DNA of 64,000 nt from Psilocybe azurescens (taxonomy: Eukaryota; Basidiomycota; Agaricomycetes; Agaricales; Agrocybaceae). Below, one piece after another: positions 12,046 through 23,263 of the stretch (position 1 is the stretch's first letter; each line of letters opens with the position of its first letter). Where the stretch lies: the NCBI GenBank assembly GCA_023853785.1, contig JAJIRX010000730.1, forward strand, positions 62,001 through 126,000, given 5' to 3'. Both the position numbers and the translations under genes were made by a program. The notes beneath the pieces were generated by a model that worked only from the letters and a program-made list of their open reading frames with translations, had not been told where the DNA came from and did no database searches.

Positions 12046-15000
12046 CTTCGAGAGTCTGCATGTTCATGATCATCCGATAGCACTATCTCTCTTTGAGTTA
12101 AAGAAGTGCTAAACACGGTGGGTGATGACGACGCACGTTGATTGATATTATCGACAATTGCCACCTAGAACACGGATGGAGTTGAGCAACCGGCTGTATT
12201 GGCTGCAAACAGGGCTTGGCCCCTTATGCACCTAAAGAGCATATGACCTTTCAACACTTGATTTATGAGAGCGTGTGGCGTAAGTTTCGTGAACAGGGCT
12301 ATTTAAAGTGGCGATGTTAAACTCTGGGTCTAACTCATGCAGGGCGCACGAGGATTAGAGATGGTTACAGCAAACGACAAACATTATCCAGGCTTCATTA
12401 CGAGTGACGACCCGTATAACTGGCATCTTCATCTTCATGAGGCTACACTGACAACACTCAACACCCCCTGGAATATGTGCGTCGCCCAAACAGAAATGCT
12501 AAAATGCCACGTACGAAAACAGAACCCCATTTTCGTCACTGGATCCGTGGACGAGCAATGTGCACAGACTTACTAGAAATACGCAACATATGACCAGGTT
12601 TGTCTGTCGCAGATACCATTATATGGCACATTGACTTCCCGGTCTCCGCATACTGCATCCGCATACTGTCTCCACGCCGATCTGCCGGAGAACAGAGACA
12701 TCAACAGGGAACCCACACGCCTGTCTTTGTTATGCAGCGCATACACTACAAAATAGGTCAATAATTCACACACGATGCCTCAAAAAACGACATTGTAACC
12801 CACCTGTAAGAATGAGTATACTACCCAGCTCAGCCATCAGCAAGTACATAGCTGCAATCTGAAATCTAAACCACATCTTGCAATTTTTCTCGGGTGTATC
12901 TGTAGACGATAACGGCCAGATGTTGATCCTGGAAGTTCAAGGCATCGGACGTACACGCGGATCAAAGGGAGAAGAAGGTTAACATTCGTCGACTGAGCCA
13001 TCTCTCATAGTGTTTAAACTTTAAACTGGGTGGACGATGACATGTGAAGTTGCGACACTGCTCAGAATGTTGATTGCAACGTATGGACAAGCGGTTTACA
13101 TGACATTCTACTGGGTACCTTCTTTGTAAGGGTCTTTGCTGCGCAACCGTCTTGACATGGTATGGTCATCTAGAGTATATACCCCGTACATCTGTCTGTG
13201 GATGATTCAAATTGTCGTCGAAAGGCAGAATTTACGTATAATGCAAGAAATGTCGGGATTATGGTAAGTCAATAATGAGTGTAGCTATTTGGTTTATAGC
13301 CCTTATTGTGATAATGGCTATGGTAGGGGCGGTCGGTTCCGAAACCTGAGCGTTATAACTGAATAACGACCTCAGTGGGTGATCGCCTGAGCAACCTGGA
13401 ACACTTCTCTTCATATAAATACTCTCCGATCGTAAATACTGCATATGCATTTTGAAGCAACCCACGTTTATCGACCCATCGAATTTTGCATCATCCAAGC
13501 TACAGTATGACGTCACATCCGTCGTAGACAATGCGTTAAACATTGTATTTAACTGAAAGTCAAGCCGTTGTGAGCTCAGGCCCATCTGGGCCGAGCTACC
13601 CGGGCGTAGATTAGACAGGGTAAAGCATCTCATCAGCGGCTGTGCACGGTTTGTAGGCTAGAGCGCTTTCGTTGGTAGAACAACAACGCACCTTTGTAAG
13701 CCTGGCCTTCCCCCTGTCTTACCCATTGCTCATCGTCCGCCCGCGCGACTGAGATCACGCGAAAGTTCTCGATCATCAGCTGACTCCGACAGACAATTTT
13801 CTATCCTTCCTTACCTTCGTTCCTTGTCTCTTACCACATTGAACGAAGGTACGTATTTATATTATTGTATTGTAGTCAGGTCTCTTACCACATCGAATGA
13901 ACACCCATTTGTCCTTTCCTTCCAGGCTTCCTTAAGTCACTCCACCTCAGTGAGGCTTGTCGCACACGGCAGCCTTTCAACCTTGCACGCAAAGCTATAC
14001 TGTGCGATTGCTCGACGAGCATTCCGAGCCTTTCCAGACGCGAGCTTCTGGGGTAGACCGGATAGGCCTACTCCACCGTAAAATGGGGGAGACGATTCTA
14101 GATGAAGCATTGAAGATGGGAAAGGCACAGCAGGATATTGAAAGTCTGCATCTGGATGGATTTTGTGGGTGGTACGTCCCCGCTTATCTTTCCATGTCAA
14201 ATTTTTGTCATTCCCGTTAAAAATAGCGTTTATTCACATTTCTTATTTCTTGCAAGACGTGGAACGTCACAAAAATAGGATTTATACTCAATCAAACCCG
14301 GGAGCGGCTCGCAAAAGGCCTGGTCGACAAAAGCGTAACTTCCTCCTCTTAGACATGGCCACTCATTGCCCCGTTACCGACGTGTGCACCGAGGAATCTA
14401 TTGCCTTCTCCTTCATTACATCCATTACCTCCATATATCTACTACCTCGTCCCTCGAAAAGGAGGGCGTACAGTGACGCGTGCTCCGCGTGCTCCGCGTG
14501 GTGTCCCGTATCTGTGGCGTACACAGCGAGTGTGCTTATAAATTACGGTTGCAACACTGGCCGAAACGAAGTTTCCACCAGAAATGACGATATTATTGCA
14601 GTTGGGGAACATGTCTACAAATGAAATGTGAGTATTGAATTTCCAAAGCACAAACGAGAGCGTGTGTACGTACCTCCTCCGCCACGGTGATCATTATTGA
14701 TTAGGGAGACTTGTAACTATCGCTCAAAATTCATTATAGACTAGAGGCAATCAAAGATATTCGTATGCACTTACCTCAAATTTGTTTCGGAAGTCGCTGA
14801 TATATCTTGCATATTTATCTATGACTTCCATAGAAATAGGTCCAGAATTTATATGACTGTGGATAGTCGAGATGATGCTAAGCGTTTATGAAAGTCAGAT
14901 CATCCTTGAAAAAAAATCCCCCATCCAATGACGTACTAATGATAATGCTCCAGCAAGTCGTGAAGATTGGAGACGTTATTAAGCGGAATGCGCCCCATTC

Positions 15001-16734
15001 CTCGGTGTATCAGTGTCTGGAGATCCTGCAGGCACGGTGTTAAGTTGTGACGTTCAGTTTGAACATCCGCCCCATCATTATTATCCTCGTCGACGATTAT
15101 CCTGGTAGTATTGAAAATCGACTCCAATAAAGCTATAGTTTTGCCAGCGGACATAAGGGAGACCATCGGAGCCATAAGCATGGGGCCATTTTTCTCAGAG
15201 TCTACTGCTCGTTATATGACTGGTATGGGTTGGTATGGGGGCTGGTATGGGTTTCGAAAGGTCCTAGAGGGTATTTATGCATAACGAGTCTTGGGTCTTA
15301 AATTTCCGAGGGCTGTGTGATATGTGGTTATTTTATAGCTCAGATTACTATCATTACCTTCTGGCACTGCCCTCCCGCTGCGAGGTTCATTCAGAAAGAG
15401 GGCTTCAGAAGTTTCTAATACTACGGGATCTCACTTCGGCACTGAACTAGTATCATCGTATTCTGACAATGCCTCCGACGCCATAAGGTTCATTCAAAAA
15501 TAGTGCGATTGCCTCCTTCGTATGGCCAAGAATGTTCCATTTAGGAGCCCGTCAATCTTCTATCTGTCTATCCGCAGTCCATGGGAGTTGGAACCTCTGG
15601 GAGTTGCTCTAATTCTCCGTCTTTCAAAGTAGACCCGAGAGTCCGTAAAACTAGACATCCAATATCTTCAAGATAATCTGTACCACGTCCACAAGCAGGC
15701 TCAGATTGGATCCGGTGGACTGGACACCAGGACACGACACGGCGTAGCATGGTGCAGCCCATCCACGAAGCCTAAAAGAAAGGCTTGTGCAAATTACGCA
15801 ACGCCTCTCCCTCCCTGAAGCTACCTGCTGTAAACCAAGTCCTGCGCTTTCACGACAGACCCGAACACAATGTCTGTGTCAACTAATACTATAGTACTAT
15901 GTATACACAGCCAATGTGTCTAGCTTTGGAATTTGGATTTACAGGCGATACCTGATACCTGGGCCTCCAATTAAAGTTTCCTTCCATCTCGACTCGGCTC
16001 TGCCCGCGCATCGCTGTCAGGCATAGGCCTCGGGTACAGCCAATACGTTGCACAAGCTGACAGCTCTGCTCGGCGGAGCGACCATTAAGCTCTGAGGTCT
16101 GGTGTCTAAGTCTTGGTGTAGTTGTTTACCACTTGCAACTCGACCTGGGATGAAAGGGTATACTTACCGCTGCTGGTCCCGACTCTCAGGATACTCGCAA
16201 TCCCAAGTCCAACTCACATATCACTATCACTCGGAGCTGCCTCTGCACTCACAGTTCTACTGTGCTGTAATATCCCCGATGACGTCCTTCATTAGGGGCA
16301 TCCGCGGGGCACGCTGAATTACATTGAATGCTAATACATACAGTACCTGGCAGGTTGCGTTCGGTGCTGTGTGACAGTGCCATTTTTGATGTATTGTATA
16401 AAGAAGGCTGCACCGCAATTGGGGCGTTACGAGCATGCGAGCGTACGAACGTACAAGCTCGAAGGCGTCCACTGCAGTAGATCTTATTTTATTATACAAC
16501 GATTATAATCAAAACCCCTGCCTGGTTCATCATGCTCCTTATTATTCACGAAGGTCTTTGATTCGAAACCCTCGTAGAGATCGAGATTCAAAATTCAAGC
16601 TCAAGCCATGTACCGTGCATGATTCCGATGTACACGTACCCTACATATCTCGAGTCTCTATGCTACCGTTATATTATATTTAATGCTGTTAAATTCAGGT
16701 ACAATCATTGAAAATTGGAGACACCCGTGGCGAT
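12046..16734. other. 4.7-kb spacer between the two cupredoxin-like copies
   Basis: I find no recognisable gene. The longest unsupported frames are a 124-codon minus-strand frame at 13,259-13,633 and an 81-codon minus-strand frame at 14,936-15,181; neither has a motif I know. A GGTATGGG cluster lies at 15,220-15,255. The region may hold small introns-and-exons genes that cannot be assembled by eye. Confidence 0.35.
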
Positions 16735-16915
16735 ATACGTATGCATCGTACTAATCGTAAGAAAAATGGTAGAATGAAGGGACTGCGGGAAATCAACACG
16801 CATACGCGTAACGTACACACATACATAGATAATTAGGTGGATATAAACAACAGATTCAGACAACTCAGAGATCACAGTAAGAAGGAAACTTAGAAGGATC
16901 GTAACTAATAGTACG
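16735..16915 (-). repeat. 3' flank of cupredoxin-like copy B
   Basis: Same block as at 11,870-12,045 (inverse) and 20,365-20,538 (same orientation). It lies directly downstream of the copy B stop codon. Confidence 0.65.
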
Positions 16916-16947
16916 GCCGCCCACGGAACTGGAACTGCAACTGACAC

Positions 16948-17975
16948 TCAAACCAAACACACGAAGGCAAAGAAGACAGCGCCAACCGCAAGCGCCGCGT
17001 CGAGCACCCCGGCCGTAGTTTTCACCGCCCCACCCGGCTTGGTCCCTGCGGGTACTGCACCCTATGCACTCCCCGCACTCCCCGCGGCACCAGCACCACC
17101 AGTGGGCGCAGCGGTGGTAGTAAGAATATCGGTGTCCGTCACGCTCCCCGTCGCACCGCTCCGCACGCTCGCAGCCAAGAACACGCTCCCGTTGGCTGTC
17201 GCCGGATCATGCGAACCCAGCGTATTCGCCGCCACCGCCGCTCCTGTGCTGGCAACAGCAACAGTCGTCCCCGCGGGACCCGGTGCGTTAGCTTTGAACG
17301 CAACAAAGGTGTGGTTGGAGGCAGGGGCGTTGATGGCGAACACCATGCCCTGCTGGCAGTGCGTTGCCTGTGCGCAGGAGAACCAGAGCGGGGATGTGCC
17401 GCTGCCGGGCGGGATGGTGTATGTTTTCGTGATGCTGCCGGAGGGGAGGGATACTGGATGTAGGGTAAGATGGGTATGATGGGTTAGCATGCGTATATGC
17501 GTGATTAGGAGGGATGGAATAGGAAAAACGAGGAGAGAAATGGTGTGAGCAGCCCGGTAGGATGGATGTGGTACAGCGGAAGTTATAAAATGGAAGAGGG
17601 AGCGAGAGGAGAGGAGAGGAGAGGAGGGGGATAGGACTTACAATTTACAAGCCTGTGTCGAAACCGCCTGCGAGCGGCGCTCATGGGGAGGCGAATGAGG
17701 TCTGTGTGACGGTGTGGTTTTGGGGGTTGCTGAATGTTCGAAGGTCAATGATCAACCGTGTTGCAAGGACATGAAGGGATGGTAAAACGGAAGGAAGGAA
17801 AATGGAAGAAAGAACACAGGGAAAGAAAGAGAAGAGGGAAAGATAGAACACAGAGAAAGAGAGACGGAGGACAAGAAAGATGATTAAGGGACGTACAAGG
17901 CAAACACCACCGCATTGCCATCTGTGGCCGTGATAGACGACCGGGTGTCCTCGAGTCAGCGACACGTATAAACGT
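16948..17975 (-). pseudogene. Secreted cupredoxin-like protein, copy B, N-terminus lost
   Basis: Inverted duplicate of the 10,680-11,828 locus. The 5' exon keeps only SSITATDGNAVVFAL before a GTACGT donor at about 17,898. The signal peptide and the QVQVGANGG segment are not found upstream. After a pyrimidine-rich intron come NHTVTQTSFASP, a TGA in place of the Cys codon, then APLAGGFDTGL. The last exon is good: VSLPSGSITKTYTIPPGSG, PLWFSCAQATHCQQGMVFAI, NHTFVAFKANA, a Thr/Ala/Gly-rich linker, a TAG at 17,062-17,064, and then GAVKTTAGVLDAALAVGAVF with the stop at 16,948. The cysteine pair in FSCAQATHC fits the cupredoxin fold. The hydrophobic C-terminus suggests a GPI anchor. A pseudogene, but less decayed than copy A in the second half. 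Confidence 0.75.
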
Positions 17976-18305
17976 AGAAAGCCTTGCATAAACGTGAAGA
18001 CACGACATGTCGTTCTGTCAGAGTTGTTGGATTAGCGTGGAGACTTCACGCGGGTTTCAGAACAGGTCTGGCGAACGGCGAAAACGGACAAATGGGCGAT
18101 AATTATCGTCCACTTAAGTTTAGGGGCCGGAGAAGCGTTTGGGTAATGTGAGGAGCATGATGATTGAGCAATTGGAATGGGCAGTGCCCAGTTGGCGAAC
18201 ACGTCATCGACATCGAGGCGAAGGTCGAAAAGCCAAAAAGCCAAAATTCAACTCAACAGGGGCAATGTTCCACGTGACACCCTTCGCATGGACCTTGGAG
18301 AGTGC
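17976..18305. other. Spacer, nothing recognised
   Basis: No gene was recognised. A CACGTGACACCCTTCGCATG stretch near 18,270 resembles one near 10,370. Confidence 0.35.
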
Positions 18306-18455
18306 CGACTATGCAGCCGCTGTGCATTACATAACATTGCCGATTTTTGGGACGAATTCAACTTGCCTTAGAAAAAGAAGAACGAGAACAGACGCGCATT
18401 TTTATGGGCTCGGTGTGCAGTCGTCCACAGGGCTGCGCGCAGCTTTTCTAGCTAC
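18306..18455 (+). repeat. Duplicated block shared with 4,060-4,215
   Basis: Second copy of the block described at 4,060-4,215. It lies directly past the 3' end of F-box-like copy 3, the same relation as at copy 1. This shows that the duplication unit was larger than the F-box-like gene. Confidence 0.6.
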
Positions 18456-19170
18456 TTCTGCCACCTCACATACACTTCCGCATTGGGTTTCGTCTCCAGC
18501 AATAATGGCAGTTAGTCCTTTTTTACGACACCGTCCGAACCGTGTCAGGAAGTTCTTATGTAATCTTCGGAGCTTGAATTATCGTCGCGTCTAGTAGACG
18601 CGACAACACATATAATTCGAGCCTTTTGAAAGGTATAGCACATTTATTTGGCTCGAATAATAGATGGTTTAAATTTTGTGTTGAGAGGAGGAGATTTGCG
18701 GCAGCTTTCATTCCGGTGCAGACTGAGCAGAAAGTCGCTTACATAATCTTTTGACTTCGCCTTGAGCCGGACGCATGGGTGTCCAGCACTTCCACATCTG
18801 TTTTGAAAGCTCTCAAAAATTTGGATCAATGTTGATTGACACCTTCTAAAAGTTTCTCTCTCCAAATTTTCTTTATGGATCTTCTCCTTGTTAAGCAAAG
18901 TGCGCGCGATCCTATTTTCAAAGTCCGAAGATTATATAACAACTTTCTGACACGGTTCGGAGGGCGTGGTAAAAACAGACTTCATATATCGTGATCCGTA
19001 GGGTACATCACATATATCGAAGTCTGTCTAGGAGAGACTAAATGGCAGTTGACTCTCGACATAGCTCCGACATTCTTCAAGGAAGCTACGCCGTTCGTAT
19101 CCAATTTTTTGACCTCTACGCCAATGACAACATGTCTAAATGTCGTCCTCCATTCCAACTGAAGCATTTC
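18456..19170 (-). pseudogene. F-box-like protein, family copy 3, 3' fragment split by a MITE
   Basis: Only the C-terminal part of the family survives. Around 19,040-19,140 one frame gives FRHVVIGVEV, and a neighbouring frame gives SFLEECRSYVESQLP, matching copy 1 (RRVVIGVEAE, FFEECRSYVKSQLP), so at least one frameshift lies between them. A second piece at 18,456-18,516 corresponds to the last codons (TTCCGCATTGGGTTTCGTCT on the plus strand). The pieces are separated by the TIR element at 18,520-18,975 plus a short unrelated stretch. No 5' half was recognised. Confidence 0.6.
18520..18975. mobile_element. MITE with about 52-bp terminal inverted repeats
   Basis: The left end TTTTTACGACACCGTCCGAA and the reverse complement of the right end TTTTTACCACGCCCTCCGAA continue in parallel for about 52 bases to ATCTTCGGA, with about seven mismatches. 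The element is 456 bp with no convincing coding sequence. It contains a 10-bp perfect hairpin at 18,584-18,604. I cannot define a target duplication, so its superfamily is open. Confidence 0.7.
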
Positions 19171-20364
19171 AAGAAAGAAGTCGCATGCCCATATTTAGAG
19201 GTACCACAACAATATGAATGACATGTTGCTGTAGGGTGGAAGATTGAAGCAACCACATCAAGTTGGCGGGTATGTCATACACTGAGTCATATATATCTTC
19301 GCATGCATGCTCGAGTGCGTTTTGAATGACTGAGAGAAATATATCACACGTTAATTTATGAGCTGAAGGGACATTTGAAAGTACCCGCAGGCGGGTACGT
19401 CGTCTCAAGAGAAGGAGACGCTGCCAAGTGTTTTGCCTGCCCTAAACTTTTACCTTACTACGACCGACTGCATATGCAGTCAACACAATTCATCTTACCC
19501 ATTCATTACATTCCGAATTTCTCTGAATCCCACCCACCCATCACCTTTCATTTCGTAAAATTTTATCCTGGTCACAAGTCTATACGCATAATAGGTAGAG
19601 TAGAGTACCATGGTGATGCGATGAGGGGTCACCCTTCGGCATCGCCATCTGTCCTCTGCGATGCCCCGGAGATAATGCTGCCGCAAGGCCGCTGACCTCT
19701 CCACCCCCACCTACTACCTTACTACTTACCTTTAATTACAAGGCGCGACACACCGTCCTCAAGATGATATGTTATGTGGGTTACTGCAAGAACATTAATA
19801 TTCAAGATAGATTCCTCCTCAATGCATGGCTTCATAAAGTCCTGGTTACATTCCATCGACTCATATATGTCATATAAAAACCCGCCACACCCAGCATCCT
19901 GGCGTATGCATGCGTGCATTTGTATAAAGTCAAGAGGCGTACGCGATGCGAGATGGAGAGGCAAGATAGTTGAAAGAAGCAAAGGAGAGCACGTACATCT
20001 ACATCTTGGCTTCGGCTGCATGCACGTGTATGTGCATGCTTAATATTGAATGTGTGCCTCACCCCCTCCTCTTCCTGCTTCTCCTCGAGTCTTCTTTCCT
20101 CCCTTTTATGTCATCTTATCCACCCCTACAGATGACGCTGATAGCCATCCCTATTCAGCTTGCGCATTCAATATTCGATATCCGATCCGCCCTAAGTACA
20201 AGTTCTTTGTGGCAGGACCCAGCACCCATATACTTTGCCGTTTGGCCTTGAATATTTGGCATGCATGCGGGACAGTGGGACAGTACTTCTAACACCGTCC
20301 ATTGCCGGCATCGTACACCTGTTGTCGCAGATATGAGACTCTCGACGACTTTTATATATTGTTC
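19171..20364. other. Spacer, nothing recognised
   Basis: Only short frames without motifs are present. No TIR or LTR pair was seen. Confidence 0.35.
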
Positions 20365-20538
20365 TAATAATAAGAAAAATCTTAGAATGAGAGGATCGGG
20401 GAAATTAATCACATCACATCATATAAACACGCACATGTACGTACATAGATAGACGGATGGATGGATAAGTAGATATAAGCCACAGATCAAGAGAACCCGG
20501 GTCATTACAGTTAGAAGAGGAAAATTAGAAGGATTATG
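20365..20538 (-). repeat. Third copy of the cupredoxin-like 3' flank, truncated by KDZ element A
   Basis: Aligns with 16,735-16,915 in the same orientation: AAGAAAAATCTTAGAATGA, GATATAAGCCACAGATCAAG and TTAGAAGAGGAAAATTAGAA have clear counterparts there. The match stops at 20,538, exactly where the KDZ terminus CAGTACTTTACC begins. A third cupredoxin-like gene body would be expected beyond the far end of that element. Confidence 0.65.
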
Positions 20539-20549
20539 CAGTACTTTAC

Positions 20550-20900
20550 CATCCCCCACACAGTCCATATGGACTCCACTGGACTTGCCTATATACTAAG
20601 TGTAAAAGGTGAACAGAGTCCACTGGAGTCCACTGGAGTCCACTGGACTCTGGTAGACTTGATGAAGTAAATAAGTAGAAATCAAAATAAATAGAGTCCA
20701 CTGGAGTCCACTGGAGTCCACTGGACTCTGGTAGACTCTGATACAGTAAATAAGTAGAAATCAAAATAAATCAAAATAAATAGAGTCCAGTGGACTCCAT
20801 TGGACTCTGTTTATCTTTTTACACTTAGTATATAAGCAAGTCCACTGGAGTCCACTGGACTCTGATAAGCTTAATACAATAAATAAGTAGAAATCAAAAT
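20550..20900. repeat. Subterminal repeats of KDZ element A
   Basis: Runs of GGAGTCCACT-type decamers (GAGTCCACTGGAGTCCACTG) lie in about three tandem units of roughly 100 bp. Each unit ends in AATAAGTAGAAATCAAAATA. A larger inverted repeat is formed by CTAAGTGTAAAAGGTGAACA near 20,595 and its complement near 20,815-20,840. Such arrays probably serve as transposase binding sites (inference from other transposons with subterminal repeats). Confidence 0.75.
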
Positions 20901-20927
20901 AAATAGAGAAAATTGTATAATATTTAT

Positions 20928-23163
20928 TTAATCTGAGACATGCATTTCATCATCACTACTATCTGTTGACTCACTATTTTCATCACTTTGGGTTGTCTGG
21001 CTGCTACTCTGGCTACTATTACTACTTGCACTAGATTCCTCTTCTTCACTACTTTCATCATCTATTGAGTCCTCATTTTTGAAGATGATAACCTGCCAAG
21101 AACATGCTTCACATGATAAACCAACATTGTATGTATAAACCAATTGAAATTTTTGGATGTCATTTGCTTTAAGATAGATTCATAGCCACCAAGCCAAGCA
21201 TTAAGTTGCTCACAGACTTGAGTATTAAATTCTCTATATTGAATGAGGTTTCCATTTTCATCAACTTTTTCACCCACAAGATTTGGAGCACTGCCATCTT
21301 TGGGTGCAGGATTACACTATTTCCGGCAAACTTCATCAGTTGCCTTATGATTGGTATAGTGATAAGAGTCCACAATAAAACGAGTTGTCTGTTTCCACTC
21401 ATTCCATAATCTGAGTTTAACAGCTGTTTTAAAAACTTGACATGCTTTATCAATACAAATGTAAGCTGGTCTTTCATCTTTATTTGGAAATAGATGCTCT
21501 AGCCAGCGGAGAACATTTGTTGGAGACTCAGACTTGTCAAATTTAGTCCATGCAAGAACAACTCCACAAGGTGCACATGCAGTTTCAACACAATATGAAT
21601 GATTAGGTGAAAAATAATGTTTTCGTCATTGTGTAGAATGAGTATTCTCATCAATCTCTTCATCATGTGGTTTCTGAATAGCTCCTTCAGGAATTTGTTG
21701 CCATTCTTGATGTTCACCAGGCCTTTGAAGAATGCCGACATATACCATTGAGAGTTTCTTTACTACGGGCTTGCACACTTTGCTTCCAGTTGTCTTGATG
21801 TTGCCTGCAAGCTTGAGTTTCTTCAAATTTATCACTGTCACAGCCAACCATCCGGCATTTGTTTGCAAGTTCAACTTCATGCATTGTACAAAGTGAACCA
21901 CCACGTGCATTAATAAGATCATTGGTGCAACCATCAAAAGCACAAATCTAAGTTCACAAAATTAGTATAAACTTAAAAATAAAACAAAAGCCAAAAACAA
22001 ACCTGTGGCCCCATAACAACACCATCTAAAGTATATAGCTTAACAGGTAATGTACCTGGAATAGGATCTTTGTCTTGAACAGTCTCTTTGTATGGCTTGG
22101 TACAATCAGAACAAGAATGTTCTCTTGCACCAGGAATTTCACCACCATTTCCAAGTATAGCAAAGGCATGCTGAGTAAGATCATCAATATCAATATCAGA
22201 AATAGTTTCAAATGTTGTGTGTAAAGATGCAGCCACAACCCTAATAGAGTGCCGTACAAAAGCTTGCCAGACTTGTTTCCGACTAAGTTTAAATATATTA
22301 GCAGAATCAATAGTGCCAAAGCTATTGTTCCAATATTGAGTATATGTATTTGCAGATGCATGAAATGAGTATATGCCATTCATTAGTGCATTTGCAAAAA
22401 CATAATCAACCCAGATATTGCTTCCAATCTGGATGTATTTAGGAAAATTTAGATATCTCTCATTACGAGTGTCATTATTATAATAAGTTTGATGATCTGC
22501 AGAATATAATGTGTGGCATTTGGTGCATTCTCCTGTTAACACAGGGACATTTTTAAATATAGATGATCCTTTGAGCAAAGTCACCAATGGTAAATCACAT
22601 CCACGGGTATATACCCTAATATGTCGAGATCTGCATAATGGAGTTATACAAATCATGTTAAGAGGGCAGATTATCCGCACTGGTTCAATACACTTTTGAG
22701 AAACATTTTCCAATTTTTGATAGAAAGCACCTTGTTTATAGGGTGTAAGACCAAGAACTTCAGAAAAATTATCAAGCTTTACAGCTAATACAGTTTCCCA
22801 GGTATCAGACATAAATTGGTTTTGTTGAAAAAGCATAGAAAGACCAGTATCAAGTCAATTTTTTAATGCACGACTCAAAGTCTTCATCCAACTTGTAGCA
22901 ATTATGCGCTTTTCATCCTGTAAACTTGGATGCTTTTGGCGAGCATGTAAATTAAGCAAGTCTGGATTTTCTACTAGAGAAAAAAGACTAGCAGCACAGT
23001 TTCCAAAGAAATATCTGGATTAAATGTTGTTGACACAAAATTGCTAAAGGCCAAAAAATGTAATATTAGGAAATGGTGTTGTTGGTCCTGATGCTGATAC
23101 ACCAGGAAGATATGCAAGACAGATAAGCAGCCAGAATAGAGGAAGTAGAGGTGATATAGCCAT
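20928..23163 (-). pseudogene. KDZ transposase with CxC5/CxC6-type clusters, element A
   Basis: Transposase that would cut and reinsert KDZ DNA. From the ATG at 23,163 it opens with a hydrophobic segment (PLLPLFWLLICLAYLPGVSA). Next come LLNLHARQ and SWMKTLSRAL, then a cysteine-rich part (CPLNMICITPLCRSRH, GECTKCHTLYSADH) of the CxC5 type. A second cluster (CVETACAPCG, CxC6-like) precedes AWTKFDKSESPTNVL. The catalytic triad is inferred as Asp in YICIDKAC (21,449-21,451), Asp in FIVDSYHYTNH (21,368-21,370) and Glu in CEQLNAWLGGYE (21,209-21,211), with zinc-type cysteines between the second Asp and Glu. The C-terminus is an acidic Ser/Glu/Asp tail. It is broken by a stop after RALKN, a TAG at 21,317-21,319 where relatives have Tyr, and a frameshift before the tail. 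About 740 codons. Confidence 0.8.
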
Positions 23164-23263
23164 CAAGTAGATTGTTATAAAAGATCTGAAAAAATCACAG
23201 TATACAAACAGTTAGATTTTAAAACATTTAAAAGTACATTGCATATATTTATATTCTTCCTAC

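Noticed and set aside
13259..13633. 124-codon minus-strand frame as a gene
   Set aside because: No recognisable motif, no second copy and no clear exon junctions; support is too weak.
20550..20900. CRISPR-like array of short repeats
   Set aside because: Repeats are palindromic transposon subterminal words without unique spacers, in a eukaryotic genome.
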